This document shows, piece by piece, positions 54,828 to 63,883 of a DNA stretch of 64,000 bases; the first letter of the stretch is position 1; each line of letters begins with the position of its first letter. This DNA comes from Rhizobium sp. CFBP 8762 (GTDB lineage: Bacteria > Pseudomonadota > Alphaproteobacteria > Rhizobiales > Rhizobiaceae). The notes under the pieces were generated by a model. It searched no databases. It saw only the letters and a list, made by a program, of their open reading frames with translations, and was not told the origin of the DNA. A program made the position numbers and the translations under genes. The DNA is taken from positions 1 through 64,000 of the forward strand of contig NZ_JACYUD010000007.1 of the NCBI RefSeq assembly GCF_014841565.1, read 5' to 3'.

Positions 54828-56318
54828 GTCGGCAAAAGCCGGGTGCTGTGTGCTCATTGCGACGCAGACCCGCTCCAGTTCTGGACCGAGCGGCCGGTCA
54901 TCCTCATAGGATTTTGTAATGCCGCGGACTTGCGTGTAGAGGGCATTTGTCCCGACTGCCCTGTCCTCGTCAGCCAGAAAATCCTGCGCCTGAGCCGCCC
55001 CGCATAGCTCGATCGCGAAGATTTGCCGGGCATTGTCGATCAGGGACAGCAACTTGTTGGCACTTGCGGTCGGGTGCGCCAGAAAGTCCTCCTGTAGGCC
55101 TGAGGTTAATCCACCATCCAGACTGGCGGGCGCAGCCAGCCGTCGATTTTCTGCGCTCAGTGCCGCCGCCGTGTACTGTGCAATCATAAAGCCGGAATTG
55201 GCGCCGGGGTCGGTGGCCAGAAAAGGCGGCAGCCCGCTGACCAGCGGATTAACCAGCCGGTCGATCCGCCGCTCACTCATGGCCGCGATCTGCGCCATCG
55301 CAATTGCGAGACTATCCATCGCCATGGCCAGAGCCGGAGCTACGGCATGGGCCTGTGACGAAACGACCGGCGCGTCGGGCGTTCCCGAAACGGCAGGATT
55401 GTCGGTAACGGACGCGAGTTCTTGATTCACAACACGGCATGTCTCGGCAAACACGTCGCGGGCGGCCCCATGCGCGTGGGGTATAGCCCGTAGACTCAGC
55501 GCATCCTGCGTGCGGATTCCGGATGCCTTCGCAATCAACCCGCTTCCATAGAGCACGGCACGCAGCCGTCCGCCGACAAATGCAATACCCGCAGACGGAC
55601 GCAAAGCCAGTACCTCGTCCTGGATGGCCGTTATCTGGCACCGGAGCGCCTCCAGCGTCAAGGCGGCGCTGGCATCGGCCCAGTCAAGCAGGTGTTCCGC
55701 CTGTTTGAGTGCCACGCAGGCGAGCCCCGTTGCACAGGCCGTACCGTTGACAAGACTCAGGCCCTCCTTGGCTTGCAAGACAAGAGGCGAAAGTCCGGCG
55801 GCAGCAAGTGCCTGTGCACCCGTAACCTCCTGCCCTCCAACCTGCGCCCTGCCCTCCCCAATCAGCACCAAGGCCGTGTGCGCATTGTGGGTCAGATACC
55901 CCGCCGACCCCTTGGACGGCATCATCGGCAGGCAGTCCATCGCCAGCAATGTCGCCAGATGATCAACGATATCGATGCGGACCCCGGAATAGCCATGGGC
56001 AAAATTGTTGGTCTGCGCCGCCATGATAGCGCGCACGCTTGGCGCGGCAAGCGCTGGCCCAACGCCGCAAGCGTGGCTGCGTATGATATTGCGGGAGAGG
56101 CGGCTTTGCGATGCGCGATCAACCACCGTATCTGATAGTGCACCAACCCCGGTGTTGACGCCGTAGGCGCGAACGCCGCGTTCGACGATTGCAGACACAA
56201 TCTGGCTCGCCCGCTCGACCCTTTTTCGCGCAGCCGGGGAGAGTTCAAGAGTTGCACCATCAGCAACGCGGGCGATATCACGCCAGTCCAAAGTTCCGTC
56301 AAGGATCACGGTGCGCAC
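54792..56318 (-). CDS. Histidine ammonia-lyase-family protein lacking the MIO tripeptide
   Basis: A 508-residue member of the HAL/PAL family by overall sequence: YGVNTGVGALSDTVV, LSRNIIRSHACGVGPAL, NFAHGYSGVR, EGLSLVNGT and SERRIDRLVNPLVSGLPPFL all align. The Ala-Ser-Gly that self-cyclises to the MIO cofactor is absent: the usual GSVGASGDLAPLAH is replaced by GSAGYLTHNAH (residues 137-147), three residues shorter. Other substrate-binding blocks are also changed (SSQAHAV for SGGNFHG). GTG 56318 is chosen because GGAG lies upstream, the length fits HutH, and it starts beside the ABC stop. A different chemistry or a regulatory role is likely. Confidence 0.85.
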   Translation of the reverse strand: MRTVILDGTLDWRDIARVADGATLELSPAARKRVERASQIVSAIVERGVRAYGVNTGVGALSDTVVDRASQSRLSRNIIRSHACGVGPALAAPSVRAIMAAQTNNFAHGYSGVRIDIVDHLATLLAMDCLPMMPSKGSAGYLTHNAHTALVLIGEGRAQVGGQEVTGAQALAAAGLSPLVLQAKEGLSLVNGTACATGLACVALKQAEHLLDWADASAALTLEALRCQITAIQDEVLALRPSAGIAFVGGRLRAVLYGSGLIAKASGIRTQDALSLRAIPHAHGAARDVFAETCRVVNQELASVTDNPAVSGTPDAPVVSSQAHAVAPALAMAMDSLAIAMAQIAAMSERRIDRLVNPLVSGLPPFLATDPGANSGFMIAQYTAAALSAENRRLAAPASLDGGLTSGLQEDFLAHPTASANKLLSLIDNARQIFAIELCGAAQAQDFLADEDRAVGTNALYTQVRGITKSYEDDRPLGPELERVCVAMSTQHPAFADSSSTPDVWGEV

Positions 56319-56319
56319 A

Positions 56320-57090
56320 TCAGGCTCCGAAATTGCCGATGAACTGCCGGAATGCCGGCGAGGCATTGCTACCGAACATGTCCTGCGGCGCGCCATCGCT
56401 ATCGATGACCCCCTGGCGCATAAAGATCACCCGGTTCGACACATCGCGCGCAAAGCTCATTTCATGCGTCACCACCAGCATTGTCATGCCTTCTTCGGCC
56501 AGCGCCCGCATGACACGCAAGACTTCGCCAACCAGTTCTGGGTCCAGCGCCGAGGTGGGTTCATCAAACAGCATGACTTTCGGCTTCATAGCCAGTGAGC
56601 GTGCAATGGCCGCGCGCTGCTGCTGCCCACCGGACAAATGCGCCGGATAGGCATGGCGCTTGTCGGCAATGCCCACTTTCTCCAGAAGGGCTTCGGCTTC
56701 GGCAATACAGTCGGCCTTTGGCCGTTTCAGCACGTGAACCGGTCCCTCGATGATGTTCTCCAAAATCGTCATATGGGACCAGAGGTTGAAGGACTGGAAC
56801 ACCATGCCCAGTTCCGAGCGAATGCGGTCCACCTGCTTCTGGCTTTGCGGGCGGTTCTGGCCGTGGTGCCGGGTCATCTGGATTTGCTCGCCGTCTACCC
56901 AGATTTCGCCCTCATTGGCGATTTCCAACAGATTGATACACCGCAAAAATGTGGATTTGCCCGATCCGCTGGCCCCCAGAATCGAGATGACATCGCCATC
57001 GCGCGCTTCCAGAGAAATGCCTTTCAACACCTCATGTGTGCCGAAACTCTTGCGGATATTGCGAACAAGTAGACGGTTGGCGCTGGCCAT
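56320..57090 (-). CDS. Polar amino-acid ABC transporter ATPase (HisP/OccP-like)
   Basis: A 256-residue single-domain ATPase. Walker A is [10 protein letters not shown] (about residue 35-44), the Q-loop is [11 protein letters not shown], the signature LSGGQQQRA, and Walker [15 protein letters not shown]. It has the HisP-type histidine/arginine importer features. It is the last gene of a four-gene importer operon (58639-59478, 57836-58558, 57103-57825, this gene) and ends two bases before the lyase-like start, so the lyase gene is likely in the same transcript. Confidence 0.94.
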   Translation of the reverse strand: MASANRLLVRNIRKSFGTHEVLKGISLEARDGDVISILGASGSGKSTFLRCINLLEIANEGEIWVDGEQIQMTRHHGQNRPQSQKQVDRIRSELGMVFQSFNLWSHMTILENIIEGPVHVLKRPKADCIAEAEALLEKVGIADKRHAYPAHLSGGQQQRAAIARSLAMKPKVMLFDEPTSALDPELVGEVLRVMRALAEEGMTMLVVTHEMSFARDVSNRVIFMRQGVIDSDGAPQDMFGSNASPAFRQFIGNFGA

Positions 57091-57102
57091 GGGTGTTTTC
57101 CC

Positions 57103-57825
57103 TTACGCGATCTGTGGTTTGGCGTTTGGCAGAGGTCTTGGTGCGGTATCGCGGTGGCGGGACAGGCGTCGCTCTAGAGCTGCGAAAGCCTGCAGAATGA
57201 TGAAGTTCAAAACCAGATAAATCAGGGCCGCGCAGAGAAACACTTCCATCGTGCGGTAGGTCTGCGAAATCAGCCGTTGCGCAACCCCGGTCACTTCCCA
57301 GACGGTGACGAGGCTGGCGAGGGCCGTGGATTTCACCATCATCACCACCTCGGTTGAGTAGGCAGGCAAAGCGTGGCGAAACGCAATCGGAGCCAGAATA
57401 CGCCGAACCAGCAGCCCGCCGGACATGCCGATAGCACGCGCCGCTTCAATCTCCCGTGGGGAGACCGCCCGCAATCCGCCGCGAAAAATCTCGGCTGTAT
57501 AACCCGCCGTGCACAAAGCCAGCGCCAGAACCGCGCAGACGAACGGCTCGCGCAACGCAGGCCACAGAAAACTGTAGCGAATGAACCCGAACTGGCCGAG
57601 CCCGTAGAAAATCAGAAACATCTGTATCAACAAGGGAGAACCACGGAAGACGAAGATGTAGCCCTTGGCAAAGTTGCGGGCCACCGCGTTGCCGCCTACG
57701 CGCATCCAAACGATCAGCAGTGCGAGGACTAGACCACAGGAGACCGACAGCAGAAACAGCGCCAGCGTCATGGGCAGCGCCGCCAGCAGGGTCTTCATCG
57801 TTTGCAGCAGAAAGGGAAAATCCAT
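57103..57825 (-). CDS. Polar amino-acid ABC transporter permease (HisM-like)
   Basis: A 240-residue, five-segment permease. The EAA loop is EIEAARAIGMSGGLLVRRILAPIAFRHALP, and FRGSPLLIQMFLIFYG near the middle matches HisM/OccM. It pairs with the 57836 permease and lies 12 bases upstream of the ATPase gene. Confidence 0.93.
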   Translation of the reverse strand: MDFPFLLQTMKTLLAALPMTLALFLLSVSCGLVLALLIVWMRVGGNAVARNFAKGYIFVFRGSPLLIQMFLIFYGLGQFGFIRYSFLWPALREPFVCAVLALALCTAGYTAEIFRGGLRAVSPREIEAARAIGMSGGLLVRRILAPIAFRHALPAYSTEVVMMVKSTALASLVTVWEVTGVAQRLISQTYRTMEVFLCAALIYLVLNFIILQAFAALERRLSRHRDTAPRPLPNAKPQIA

Positions 57826-57835
57826 GATGGTCTCC

Positions 57836-58558
57836 TCAAGCCTGTCCCATGGACGCGGGCATGCTGCGATTTGCGCGCCGTTCGGCCCGCTGGAACACGC
57901 GGTCCGACAGGCTGGTGAGAACCAGGTACAGGCACCCGCCGATGATGAAGAACAGGAAATATTGCCGGGTGGACCCAGCCGCGATCTGTGTTGTGCGCAT
58001 CAGTTCAGCCAAGCCGGTCACAGACACGAGCGCGGAGTCCTTCAAGCTCAACTGCCAGACATTGCCGATGCCGGGGATAGCAAGGCGCACCACCTGCGGC
58101 ATGATAATGCGCCGAAAACGCAGCCCCTTTGCCATGCCGATGGCCTGTGCCGCCTCCAGCTCACCACGGGATATGGCCAGAAAAGCACCGCGATAGACCT
58201 CTGCCTGATAGGCACCTGAAATCATACCAACAGCAAGCGCGCCCGCCACAAACGAGGGAAGCCCAAGAAACCCGGTGTAGCCGAGAAAGGACCCGACGGC
58301 TGTCACCGCCGCTGACCCGCCGAAGTAGATCACGTAGATAATCAGCAGTTCCGGCACGCCGCGAAACACCGTTGTATAGACATGCCCGATCAGGCGCAGA
58401 CTGCGGCTGCCCGAAAGCTTGGCCGACGCCACCACAGCGCCCAGACACGCACCAATCACCAGCGCCGTAGCTGTCACGCAGATCGTCAGCAGCGCGGCCC
58501 CAAGCAACAGACCAGCCCAGCCTTTTTGCCCAAACCCCAGCATTTCAATGAAGGTCAT
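57836..58558 (-). CDS. Polar amino-acid ABC transporter permease (HisQ-like)
   Basis: A 240-residue permease with FRGVPELLIIYVIYFGG and EAA loop ELEAAQAIGMAKGLRFRRIIMPQVVRLAIP, as in HisQ/OccQ. It starts with MTFIEMLGFGQKGWAGLLLGA. It is 80 bases after the binding protein gene and ten bases before the second permease. Confidence 0.93.
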   Translation of the reverse strand: MTFIEMLGFGQKGWAGLLLGAALLTICVTATALVIGACLGAVVASAKLSGSRSLRLIGHVYTTVFRGVPELLIIYVIYFGGSAAVTAVGSFLGYTGFLGLPSFVAGALAVGMISGAYQAEVYRGAFLAISRGELEAAQAIGMAKGLRFRRIIMPQVVRLAIPGIGNVWQLSLKDSALVSVTGLAELMRTTQIAAGSTRQYFLFFIIGGCLYLVLTSLSDRVFQRAERRANRSMPASMGQA

Positions 58559-58638
58559 CGATCAATCCCTGAATGGTTCGATTTGCCCTATGCAGGCGCT
58601 GCACAAACATATGTGATGCGTTGTGCAGCGCCGATTGT

Positions 58639-59478
58639 TCAGGGGCTGACGTCTGTCTTGAACCACTTCATGGAAAGCGTCTTGACCGTACCATCGGCCA
58701 AAGCAGCCTTGATCGCTTCGTTGAACAGATCACGCAACTCCGGATCGGACTTGCGAATACCCAGTCCTTCACCAATGCCGAACAGGGTTCCGCTGATCTC
58801 CGGTCCGGTAAAGCCCAGAGTGCCGCCAGCCGTTTCAAACGCCGTCATCAAATAAACGGCGTCATCGAATGCCAGATCGATACGACCTGTTCCAAGATCC
58901 AGATCACGCTCTGCGCCGGTCTTGTACTCGCGAATGGTCGCAACGGAGCCGAAATTGTCATAGATGAACTTGGCGTAGACAGTTGCAGCCTGAATGCCGA
59001 TTGTCTTGCCGGCGAACGCAGTTTTCAGCGCTTCCAAATCGGCGCCGAGGGCATCGCCGGGCGCAAGCTTGACCACGGTTCCGGTTCCTGCGGCGTTGGC
59101 AAGCGGGCTGTCCTTAAGCGTGGCGAAGGCCGCATGGGTGTGTGCGTAAGGAATGGTAAAGTCGATAATCTGCTTGCGTTCTTCGGTAATCGACAGCGCG
59201 TCCATGATCACGTCGAACTTACCGGCATTCAGCGCCGGGATCATGCCATCCCAATCGGACGCAACCAGCTTGCACTCCACTTTCATATGCTTGCAGAGAT
59301 ATTCAGTGAGTTCCGGCTCAAAGCCGCCGAGCGTGCCGTCCGGGTTGGTCAGGTTCCATGGTGGGTAGGCACCTTCCAGCGTAATGGTAACCGTTTTCCA
59401 CTCTTTTGCATGCGCCGCGGGCGCAAGAACGATAGAGGCCGCCATAGCGGCAGTTGCAAGCCAGCTCGATACTTTCAT
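58639..59478 (-). CDS. Polar amino-acid ABC transporter substrate-binding protein
   Basis: A 279-residue family 3 binding protein with a Sec signal (MKVSSWLATAAMAASIVLAP, cleavage near AHA-KE). GAYPPWNLTNPDGTLGGFEPEL and IPALNAGKFDVIMDALSITEERKQIIDF are typical of LAO/HisJ proteins that bind basic amino acids or opines. It is the first gene of the importer operon and lies divergent to the HutC-type regulator. The HutC half-site at 59534 lies in the shared promoter region. Confidence 0.94.
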   Translation of the reverse strand: MKVSSWLATAAMAASIVLAPAAHAKEWKTVTITLEGAYPPWNLTNPDGTLGGFEPELTEYLCKHMKVECKLVASDWDGMIPALNAGKFDVIMDALSITEERKQIIDFTIPYAHTHAAFATLKDSPLANAAGTGTVVKLAPGDALGADLEALKTAFAGKTIGIQAATVYAKFIYDNFGSVATIREYKTGAERDLDLGTGRIDLAFDDAVYLMTAFETAGGTLGFTGPEISGTLFGIGEGLGIRKSDPELRDLFNEAIKAALADGTVKTLSMKWFKTDVSP

Positions 59479-59533
59479 TGTGCTGTTCCTCTCAGTTGAA
59501 CCCTTGTGACTGCCGCTCTTCGTCGGCTTATGT

Positions 59534-59546
59534 TGTATAGGGTACC
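59534..59546. promoter_or_regulatory. Probable HutC operator 1
   Basis: TGTATAGGGTACC, in the divergent promoter region between the binding protein and HutC genes. The GTA...TAC symmetry with TGTA half-sites is typical of HutC-type GntR operators. The TGTATAGGG half recurs at 60388. Confidence 0.55.
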
Positions 59547-59621
59547 TTATGAAATATTTCTTGTTTTGCAAGCGTAAAGACGATTTAATCAGCAAAATTC
59601 TGAGTGCATAAGGTTTGAGCA

Positions 59622-60386
59622 ATGGCATCGCCACGCGCGGGCGCTACAGCCCTGAAATTGTTGATGGATGCGGAGCCGGTCACCTCCTATGCTGCGGTCA
59701 AGCACCTGATTCTGGAGCGTATCCGCAGTGGCGAGTGGCCGCCGAAACACCGGGTACCGTCGGAAAACGAAATTGTTAGCGAATTTGGCGTCAGCAAGAT
59801 GACCGCCAACCGGGCCCTGCGCGAACTGGCGACAGAGGGCGAACTGGTGCGCATTCAGGGCGTTGGTTCCTTCGTTGCCGAACGAAAAGGCTATTCCGCC
59901 CTGTTTGAAGTGCGCAACATTGCTGACGAGATCGCAGAGCGCGGCAATGAGCACAGCTGCGAGATTTTCGTTCTGGCGCAGGAGAATTGCTCGCCCGAAA
60001 TTGCCGATGCGCTGGAAACGGAGATCGGCGCGCCTGTGTTTCACTCGCTGATCGTGCACAAGGAAAACGGCGTGCCGGTGCAGCTCGAAGACCGGTTCGT
60101 CAATGTGGCCGCAGCCCCGGATTATCTTGAACAGGATTTTACGGCTTTGACGCCCAATGTCTATCTGACAGCGGCCGCCCCCCTGTCTGGTTCCGAACAC
60201 ATGATCGAGTGCGCCATGCCACAGCCGTGGGAATGCAAGCTGCTGGTGATTCTCCAGACCGAACCCTGCCTGACCATTCGGCGGCGCACATGGTCATCCG
60301 CCGGAGTCGTTTCTCTGGCGCGGCTGGTTTACCCCGGCACACGCTACCGTCTGGAAGCCCGTAGCGGGCAGACAAGCCCCTCCTAG
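59622..60386 (+). CDS. HutC-type GntR-family regulator
   Basis: A 254-residue regulator. The N-terminal winged helix (LILERIRSGEWPPKHRVPSE; FGVSKMTANRALRELATEGE) is GntR type, about residues 28-80. The C-terminal UTRA domain (GAPVFHSLIVHKENGVPVQLEDRFVN; CLTIRRRTW) binds small ligands, urocanate in HutC. It is divergent from the amino-acid importer and next to the lyase-like gene, so it probably controls both. It may respond to an intermediate of the pathway encoded here; urocanate is possible but not implied by the lyase, which lacks MIO. Confidence 0.92.
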   Translation: MASPRAGATALKLLMDAEPVTSYAAVKHLILERIRSGEWPPKHRVPSENEIVSEFGVSKMTANRALRELATEGELVRIQGVGSFVAERKGYSALFEVRNIADEIAERGNEHSCEIFVLAQENCSPEIADALETEIGAPVFHSLIVHKENGVPVQLEDRFVNVAAAPDYLEQDFTALTPNVYLTAAAPLSGSEHMIECAMPQPWECKLLVILQTEPCLTIRRRTWSSAGVVSLARLVYPGTRYRLEARSGQTSPS

Positions 60387-60387
60387 A

Positions 60388-60396
60388 TGTATAGGG
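60388..60396. promoter_or_regulatory. HutC-like half-site downstream of regulator
   Basis: TGTATAGGG, identical to the left half at 59534, two bases after the regulator stop and between it and the convergent hydantoinase gene. Weak evidence alone. Confidence 0.35.
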
Positions 60397-60429
60397 AAGT
60401 GACGTGTCGGTCGATGCGGTGACGTTCTC

Positions 60430-61836
60430 TCAAGCGGTCAGTGACGACAAACCACGCGCCAGATACTGACCCTGTTCCTCACCACCAACCAGACTACCGT
60501 CCTTCATAACTGTTTTGCCGCGAAGCAGGAGTTGAACGGGCCAGCCGCGCACTTGCGTACCCTCGTAAGGGGTATAGTCCGCACCGTGTTGCAGCAGGTC
60601 GTTGGTAATGGTCACGCGCCTGTTCGGGTCCCACAAAGCAAGGTCCGCATCGGCCCCGATGGCAATCGTGCCTTTTTGCGGGTAGAGGCCGTACAGCTTC
60701 GCGTGGTTGGTGCTGGTCACGGCGACAAACTGGTTGAGGCTGATGCGGCCCGTCATCACGCCTTCAGAAAACAAGATTGGCAACCGCGTAGCGACCCCGG
60801 GAATACCGTTGGGTATCCACCGGAAGTGCCGTTTGCCGTTCTCGTTCAGCTTCCCTTCGGGATCATCAAACCGGAACGGGCAGTGGTCGGAAGAAAACAG
60901 ATCGAACACGCCCTGTTCCAGCCCTTCCCAGCAGGCATCCTGACTGGCCTTGTCGCGGGGCGGCGGGGAGCAGACGTATTTGGCACCCTCCATGGCATCC
61001 TGATCGAGATCGTCCGCCGTCAGCATCAGATATTGCGGGCAGGTTTCGCCCGCTATCTTCTGGCCTCGCTGTCGCGCGCGTCGGATTTCCTCCATCGCCT
61101 CGCGGTTGGAAACGTGCACGATGACGATGGGCACATCAACGATTTCCGCCAGGGACAAAGCCCGGTGGGTCGCCTCCCGCTCGGCGGCAATAGGCCGGGT
61201 CGTCGCATGAAATTTCGGAGCCAGCTGGCCCTCCTCCTCATGGCGACCGATCAGATAGCGGATCGCATCCTCATTTTCACAATGAACCATGACCAGCGCA
61301 CCGGTGCGCCGCGCCGTGTCGAGCGTTGCCAAAATCTCATCGTCGCGCAGGCGCAGCCCTTCATAGGTCATGAAAACCTTGATGGAAGTGTACCCATCCG
61401 CCACCAGGGCTGGAATTTCCTGCCCCAGAACGTCCGCCGTCGGATCGGTTATGACCATGTGGAACGACACGTCCACATGACACTTGCCCTCGGCCTTGGC
61501 GTGGTAGATTTTCAGCGCTTCCCGTAGGCTCTGGCCCTTTTCCTGCATGCAAAATGTCATCACTGTGCTGTTGCCGCCCAGTGCGGCAGACCGCGTTCCG
61601 CTGTCAAAATCATCCGCCATAACAATGCCTTGGCCGGAGGGCTGATCCAGATGCACATGGCTGTCGATACCGCCGGGCATGACATAGAGGCCAGTTGCAT
61701 CAATTACCTCGTCAGCGTCGGTCAGTTCTGCCGCAAGTGCGACGATCTTGCCGTTGAGAATACCGACATCGCTGACAAAGGTGTCACTGGCCGTTACCAC
61801 CGTTCCGTGGCGGATTACCGTATCGAAACGCATCAT
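60430..61836 (-). CDS. Dihydropyrimidinase / hydantoinase-like amidohydrolase
   Basis: A 468-residue metal-dependent cyclic amidohydrolase. The first metal motif GGIDSHVHLDQ is at about residues 55-65, the bridging carbamylated Lys is in GYTSIKVFMTY near 150, and His residues follow in VHCEN and IVHVSNRE. CSPPPRDK and SSDHCPF hold later ligands. Dihydropyrimidinases open 5,6-dihydropyrimidines and 5-substituted hydantoins. The cluster's HutC regulator and amino-acid importers suggest a hydantoin or hydantoin-like substrate; imidazolone propionate is opened by a different family. The start overlaps the upstream PLP gene's stop (ATGA). Confidence 0.9.
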   Translation of the reverse strand: MMRFDTVIRHGTVVTASDTFVSDVGILNGKIVALAAELTDADEVIDATGLYVMPGGIDSHVHLDQPSGQGIVMADDFDSGTRSAALGGNSTVMTFCMQEKGQSLREALKIYHAKAEGKCHVDVSFHMVITDPTADVLGQEIPALVADGYTSIKVFMTYEGLRLRDDEILATLDTARRTGALVMVHCENEDAIRYLIGRHEEEGQLAPKFHATTRPIAAEREATHRALSLAEIVDVPIVIVHVSNREAMEEIRRARQRGQKIAGETCPQYLMLTADDLDQDAMEGAKYVCSPPPRDKASQDACWEGLEQGVFDLFSSDHCPFRFDDPEGKLNENGKRHFRWIPNGIPGVATRLPILFSEGVMTGRISLNQFVAVTSTNHAKLYGLYPQKGTIAIGADADLALWDPNRRVTITNDLLQHGADYTPYEGTQVRGWPVQLLLRGKTVMKDGSLVGGEEQGQYLARGLSSLTA

Positions 61837-63107
61837 GCGCCTGCATCCTCCATCACTTTGCCCACATCGGTCGCGAGGATATGGTCAAGTGCGGCTGTGA
61901 AGCGGTCCACCTCTTCAACCGTGTTGTAATGCACCATGGACACGCGCAGCATTCCGCCATGGTCCGTCAATCCCAGATATTCCGCAAGCCTGCGCGAGTG
62001 GAAGTCTCCGAACCGCATGGCAATCCTGTGCTCATCCATGGCCTTGCAGAGTTCACCGGCCTCGCGCTGGTCGAACCGGAAGGCGATGGTGGGCACGCGT
62101 GCGCTGTTGCGGTTGGTGCTTTGCCCGACAATCTGGCAATCATTTCTGGAGCGCAGATAGGTCAGCAGCCGGTCCGTCAGCCGGTTTTCCTGCTCGGTGA
62201 TCGCGGCAAAGGCAGCCTCGATTTTTTGGCGAACCGAACCGGTTTCACCCGCCTGCTCGCCAAGCGTGGCAAGGTAATCGACAATTCCGCACGTGGAATA
62301 GGCAAGCTCGTAGTTTGGATTGCCCGGCTCCAGCTTGCCGGGAACTTTGTCTTTGCCGTAAAAGTAGTGGTAGAGCGTATCCTGTTCCAGCAGCAGATCG
62401 TATTTGCCATACATCAGCGCGTAATGGGGGCCGTAGGTCTTATAGAGGCTGAACACGTAGTAATCTGCATCGAGCGCCTGCACATCCACCGCCCGGTGCG
62501 GTGCGAACGCCACGGCATCCACACAGAGTTTCGCGCCACGGGCGTGGACAAAGTCAGCGATGTCGCGAACGGGATTGATGGAGCCCAAGATATTGGACGC
62601 ATGGGTAACGCAGACGAGCTTCGTCCGCTCGCTCATCAGCGGCGCCAGATCGGCAATATCGAGCGTCAGCGTTTCCCGGTTCAAAGGCCAGATTTTCAGA
62701 ACGATACCAGCCGCCTGCAAGCGATCCCACGGGCCGATATTCGACTCGTGATCGCTGATGGTGATGATAATCTCATCTCCCGCCGTCAACTGGCTCTGCA
62801 TGGCGCGGGCCAGATTTTGTAGCAGCGCCGTGGTGGAACTGCCGAAGACAATCTCCTCCGGGCGGGAGGCGTTGACGAGGTGCATGGCAGCCGTGCGGGC
62901 TTCATACAGAGCGGCCGCGGCGGCCTGCGAGACCGCATAGCTGCCGCCAATCTGCACGTTCTTTTCAATCAAAAACGTATTGATGCGCTCCAGGGCGCTG
63001 GACAGAATTTGTGACCCGCCGGCATTGTCGAAAAAGGTCCAGCCGCGTTTGAGACCGGGAAACTGGCTGCGCACATAATCGAGATCCAGCGGCAAAGGGG
63101 TATGCAT
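61833..63107 (-). CDS. Class V aminotransferase / cysteine desulfurase-like PLP enzyme
   Basis: A 424-residue fold I PLP enzyme resembling the VC1184 group of cysteine-desulfurase-like proteins. FFDNAGGSQI, the Schiff-base Lys in FSLYKTYGPHYALMYGK (near residue 223), HESNIGPW and CVTHASNILG are the family blocks. No obvious flexible Cys loop typical of IscS is seen, so a lyase, racemase or aminotransferase role is equally possible. ATG 63107 has GGAGGAAAG upstream. It is coupled to the hydantoinase gene by ATGA and follows the ATPase gene by 26 bases. Confidence 0.85.
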   Translation of the reverse strand: MHTPLPLDLDYVRSQFPGLKRGWTFFDNAGGSQILSSALERINTFLIEKNVQIGGSYAVSQAAAAALYEARTAAMHLVNASRPEEIVFGSSTTALLQNLARAMQSQLTAGDEIIITISDHESNIGPWDRLQAAGIVLKIWPLNRETLTLDIADLAPLMSERTKLVCVTHASNILGSINPVRDIADFVHARGAKLCVDAVAFAPHRAVDVQALDADYYVFSLYKTYGPHYALMYGKYDLLLEQDTLYHYFYGKDKVPGKLEPGNPNYELAYSTCGIVDYLATLGEQAGETGSVRQKIEAAFAAITEQENRLTDRLLTYLRSRNDCQIVGQSTNRNSARVPTIAFRFDQREAGELCKAMDEHRIAMRFGDFHSRRLAEYLGLTDHGGMLRVSMVHYNTVEEVDRFTAALDHILATDVGKVMEDAGA

Positions 63108-63133
63108 GCGTCTTTCCTCCAAGGCAATGATAA

Positions 63134-63883
63134 TCAGTGGTTGAGAACGGCGCGCAGAAACCCGCGTGTCCGCTCCTCTTTCGGTGTGTCGAAAATGTCT
63201 GTAGGCGTGCCGGTTTCCACCAGCCGTCCGCCATCCATGAAGATGACGCGATCGGCGACCTGTCGGGCAAAACCCATTTCGTGGGTAACGATCACCATGG
63301 TGACGCCGGTGCCGGCAAGCTTTCGCATCACATCCAGCACTTCGCCCACCATTTCCGGGTCGAGGGCGGATGTCGGCTCATCAAACAACAGCACACGCGG
63401 CTCCATGGCCAGTGCGCGCGCGATTGCCACGCGCTGCTGCTGGCCACCGGATAGCTGGCCGGGATACTTGTCCGCCTGTTCGGAAATGCCGACCCGGGCC
63501 AGCAGTTCGCGCGCCTTACGCTCGGCGTCGGCCTCCGGGGTCTTGCGCACCCGCATGGGCGCCAACATCACATTCCTAAGCACTGTCATGTGTGGAAACA
63601 AATTAAAAGACTGGAACACCATGCCGACTTCGGCGCGCACCTTTGCAAGGGCGGGGCCGGGTTCCACCGCGATGCCATCCACGATAATCCTGCTCTGCGG
63701 CTCGAATGCCTCCAGATGATTGATGCAGCGGATCAGCGTTGACTTGCCCGAGCCGGACGGGCCGATGACGCAGACCACCTCCCCTTCCGCGATATCCAGA
63801 TCGATACCGTGCAGAACGGTAAAAGTACCATAAGCCTTGGTGAGGTTACGGATGGAAATAAACGGCGTTTGCGGTGTCAGCAT
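63134..63883 (-). CDS. Polar amino-acid ABC transporter ATPase (GlnQ-like)
   Basis: A 249-residue single-domain ATPase. Walker A is [10 protein letters not shown] (about residues 37-46), the Q-loop [11 protein letters not shown], the signature LSGGQQQRV, and Walker [15 protein letters not shown]. It belongs to the GlnQ/ArtP group. ATG 63883 overlaps the upstream permease stop (TGATG) and has GGGGGAAA upstream. It belongs to a second amino-acid importer in the cluster, together with the partial permease at the edge. Confidence 0.93.
   Translation of the reverse strand: MLTPQTPFISIRNLTKAYGTFTVLHGIDLDIAEGEVVCVIGPSGSGKSTLIRCINHLEAFEPQSRIIVDGIAVEPGPALAKVRAEVGMVFQSFNLFPHMTVLRNVMLAPMRVRKTPEADAERKARELLARVGISEQADKYPGQLSGGQQQRVAIARALAMEPRVLLFDEPTSALDPEMVGEVLDVMRKLAGTGVTMVIVTHEMGFARQVADRVIFMDGGRLVETGTPTDIFDTPKEERTRGFLRAVLNH

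Noticed and set aside
55880-55920. Loss of the MIO motif as a frameshift artefact
   Set aside because: The change is in frame, three residues shorter, with conserved residues on both sides; a frameshift would scramble the flanks.
60430-61836. Annotation as imidazolonepropionase because of the HutC neighbour
   Set aside because: The carbamylated-Lys motif and length are those of the dihydropyrimidinase branch, not HutI.
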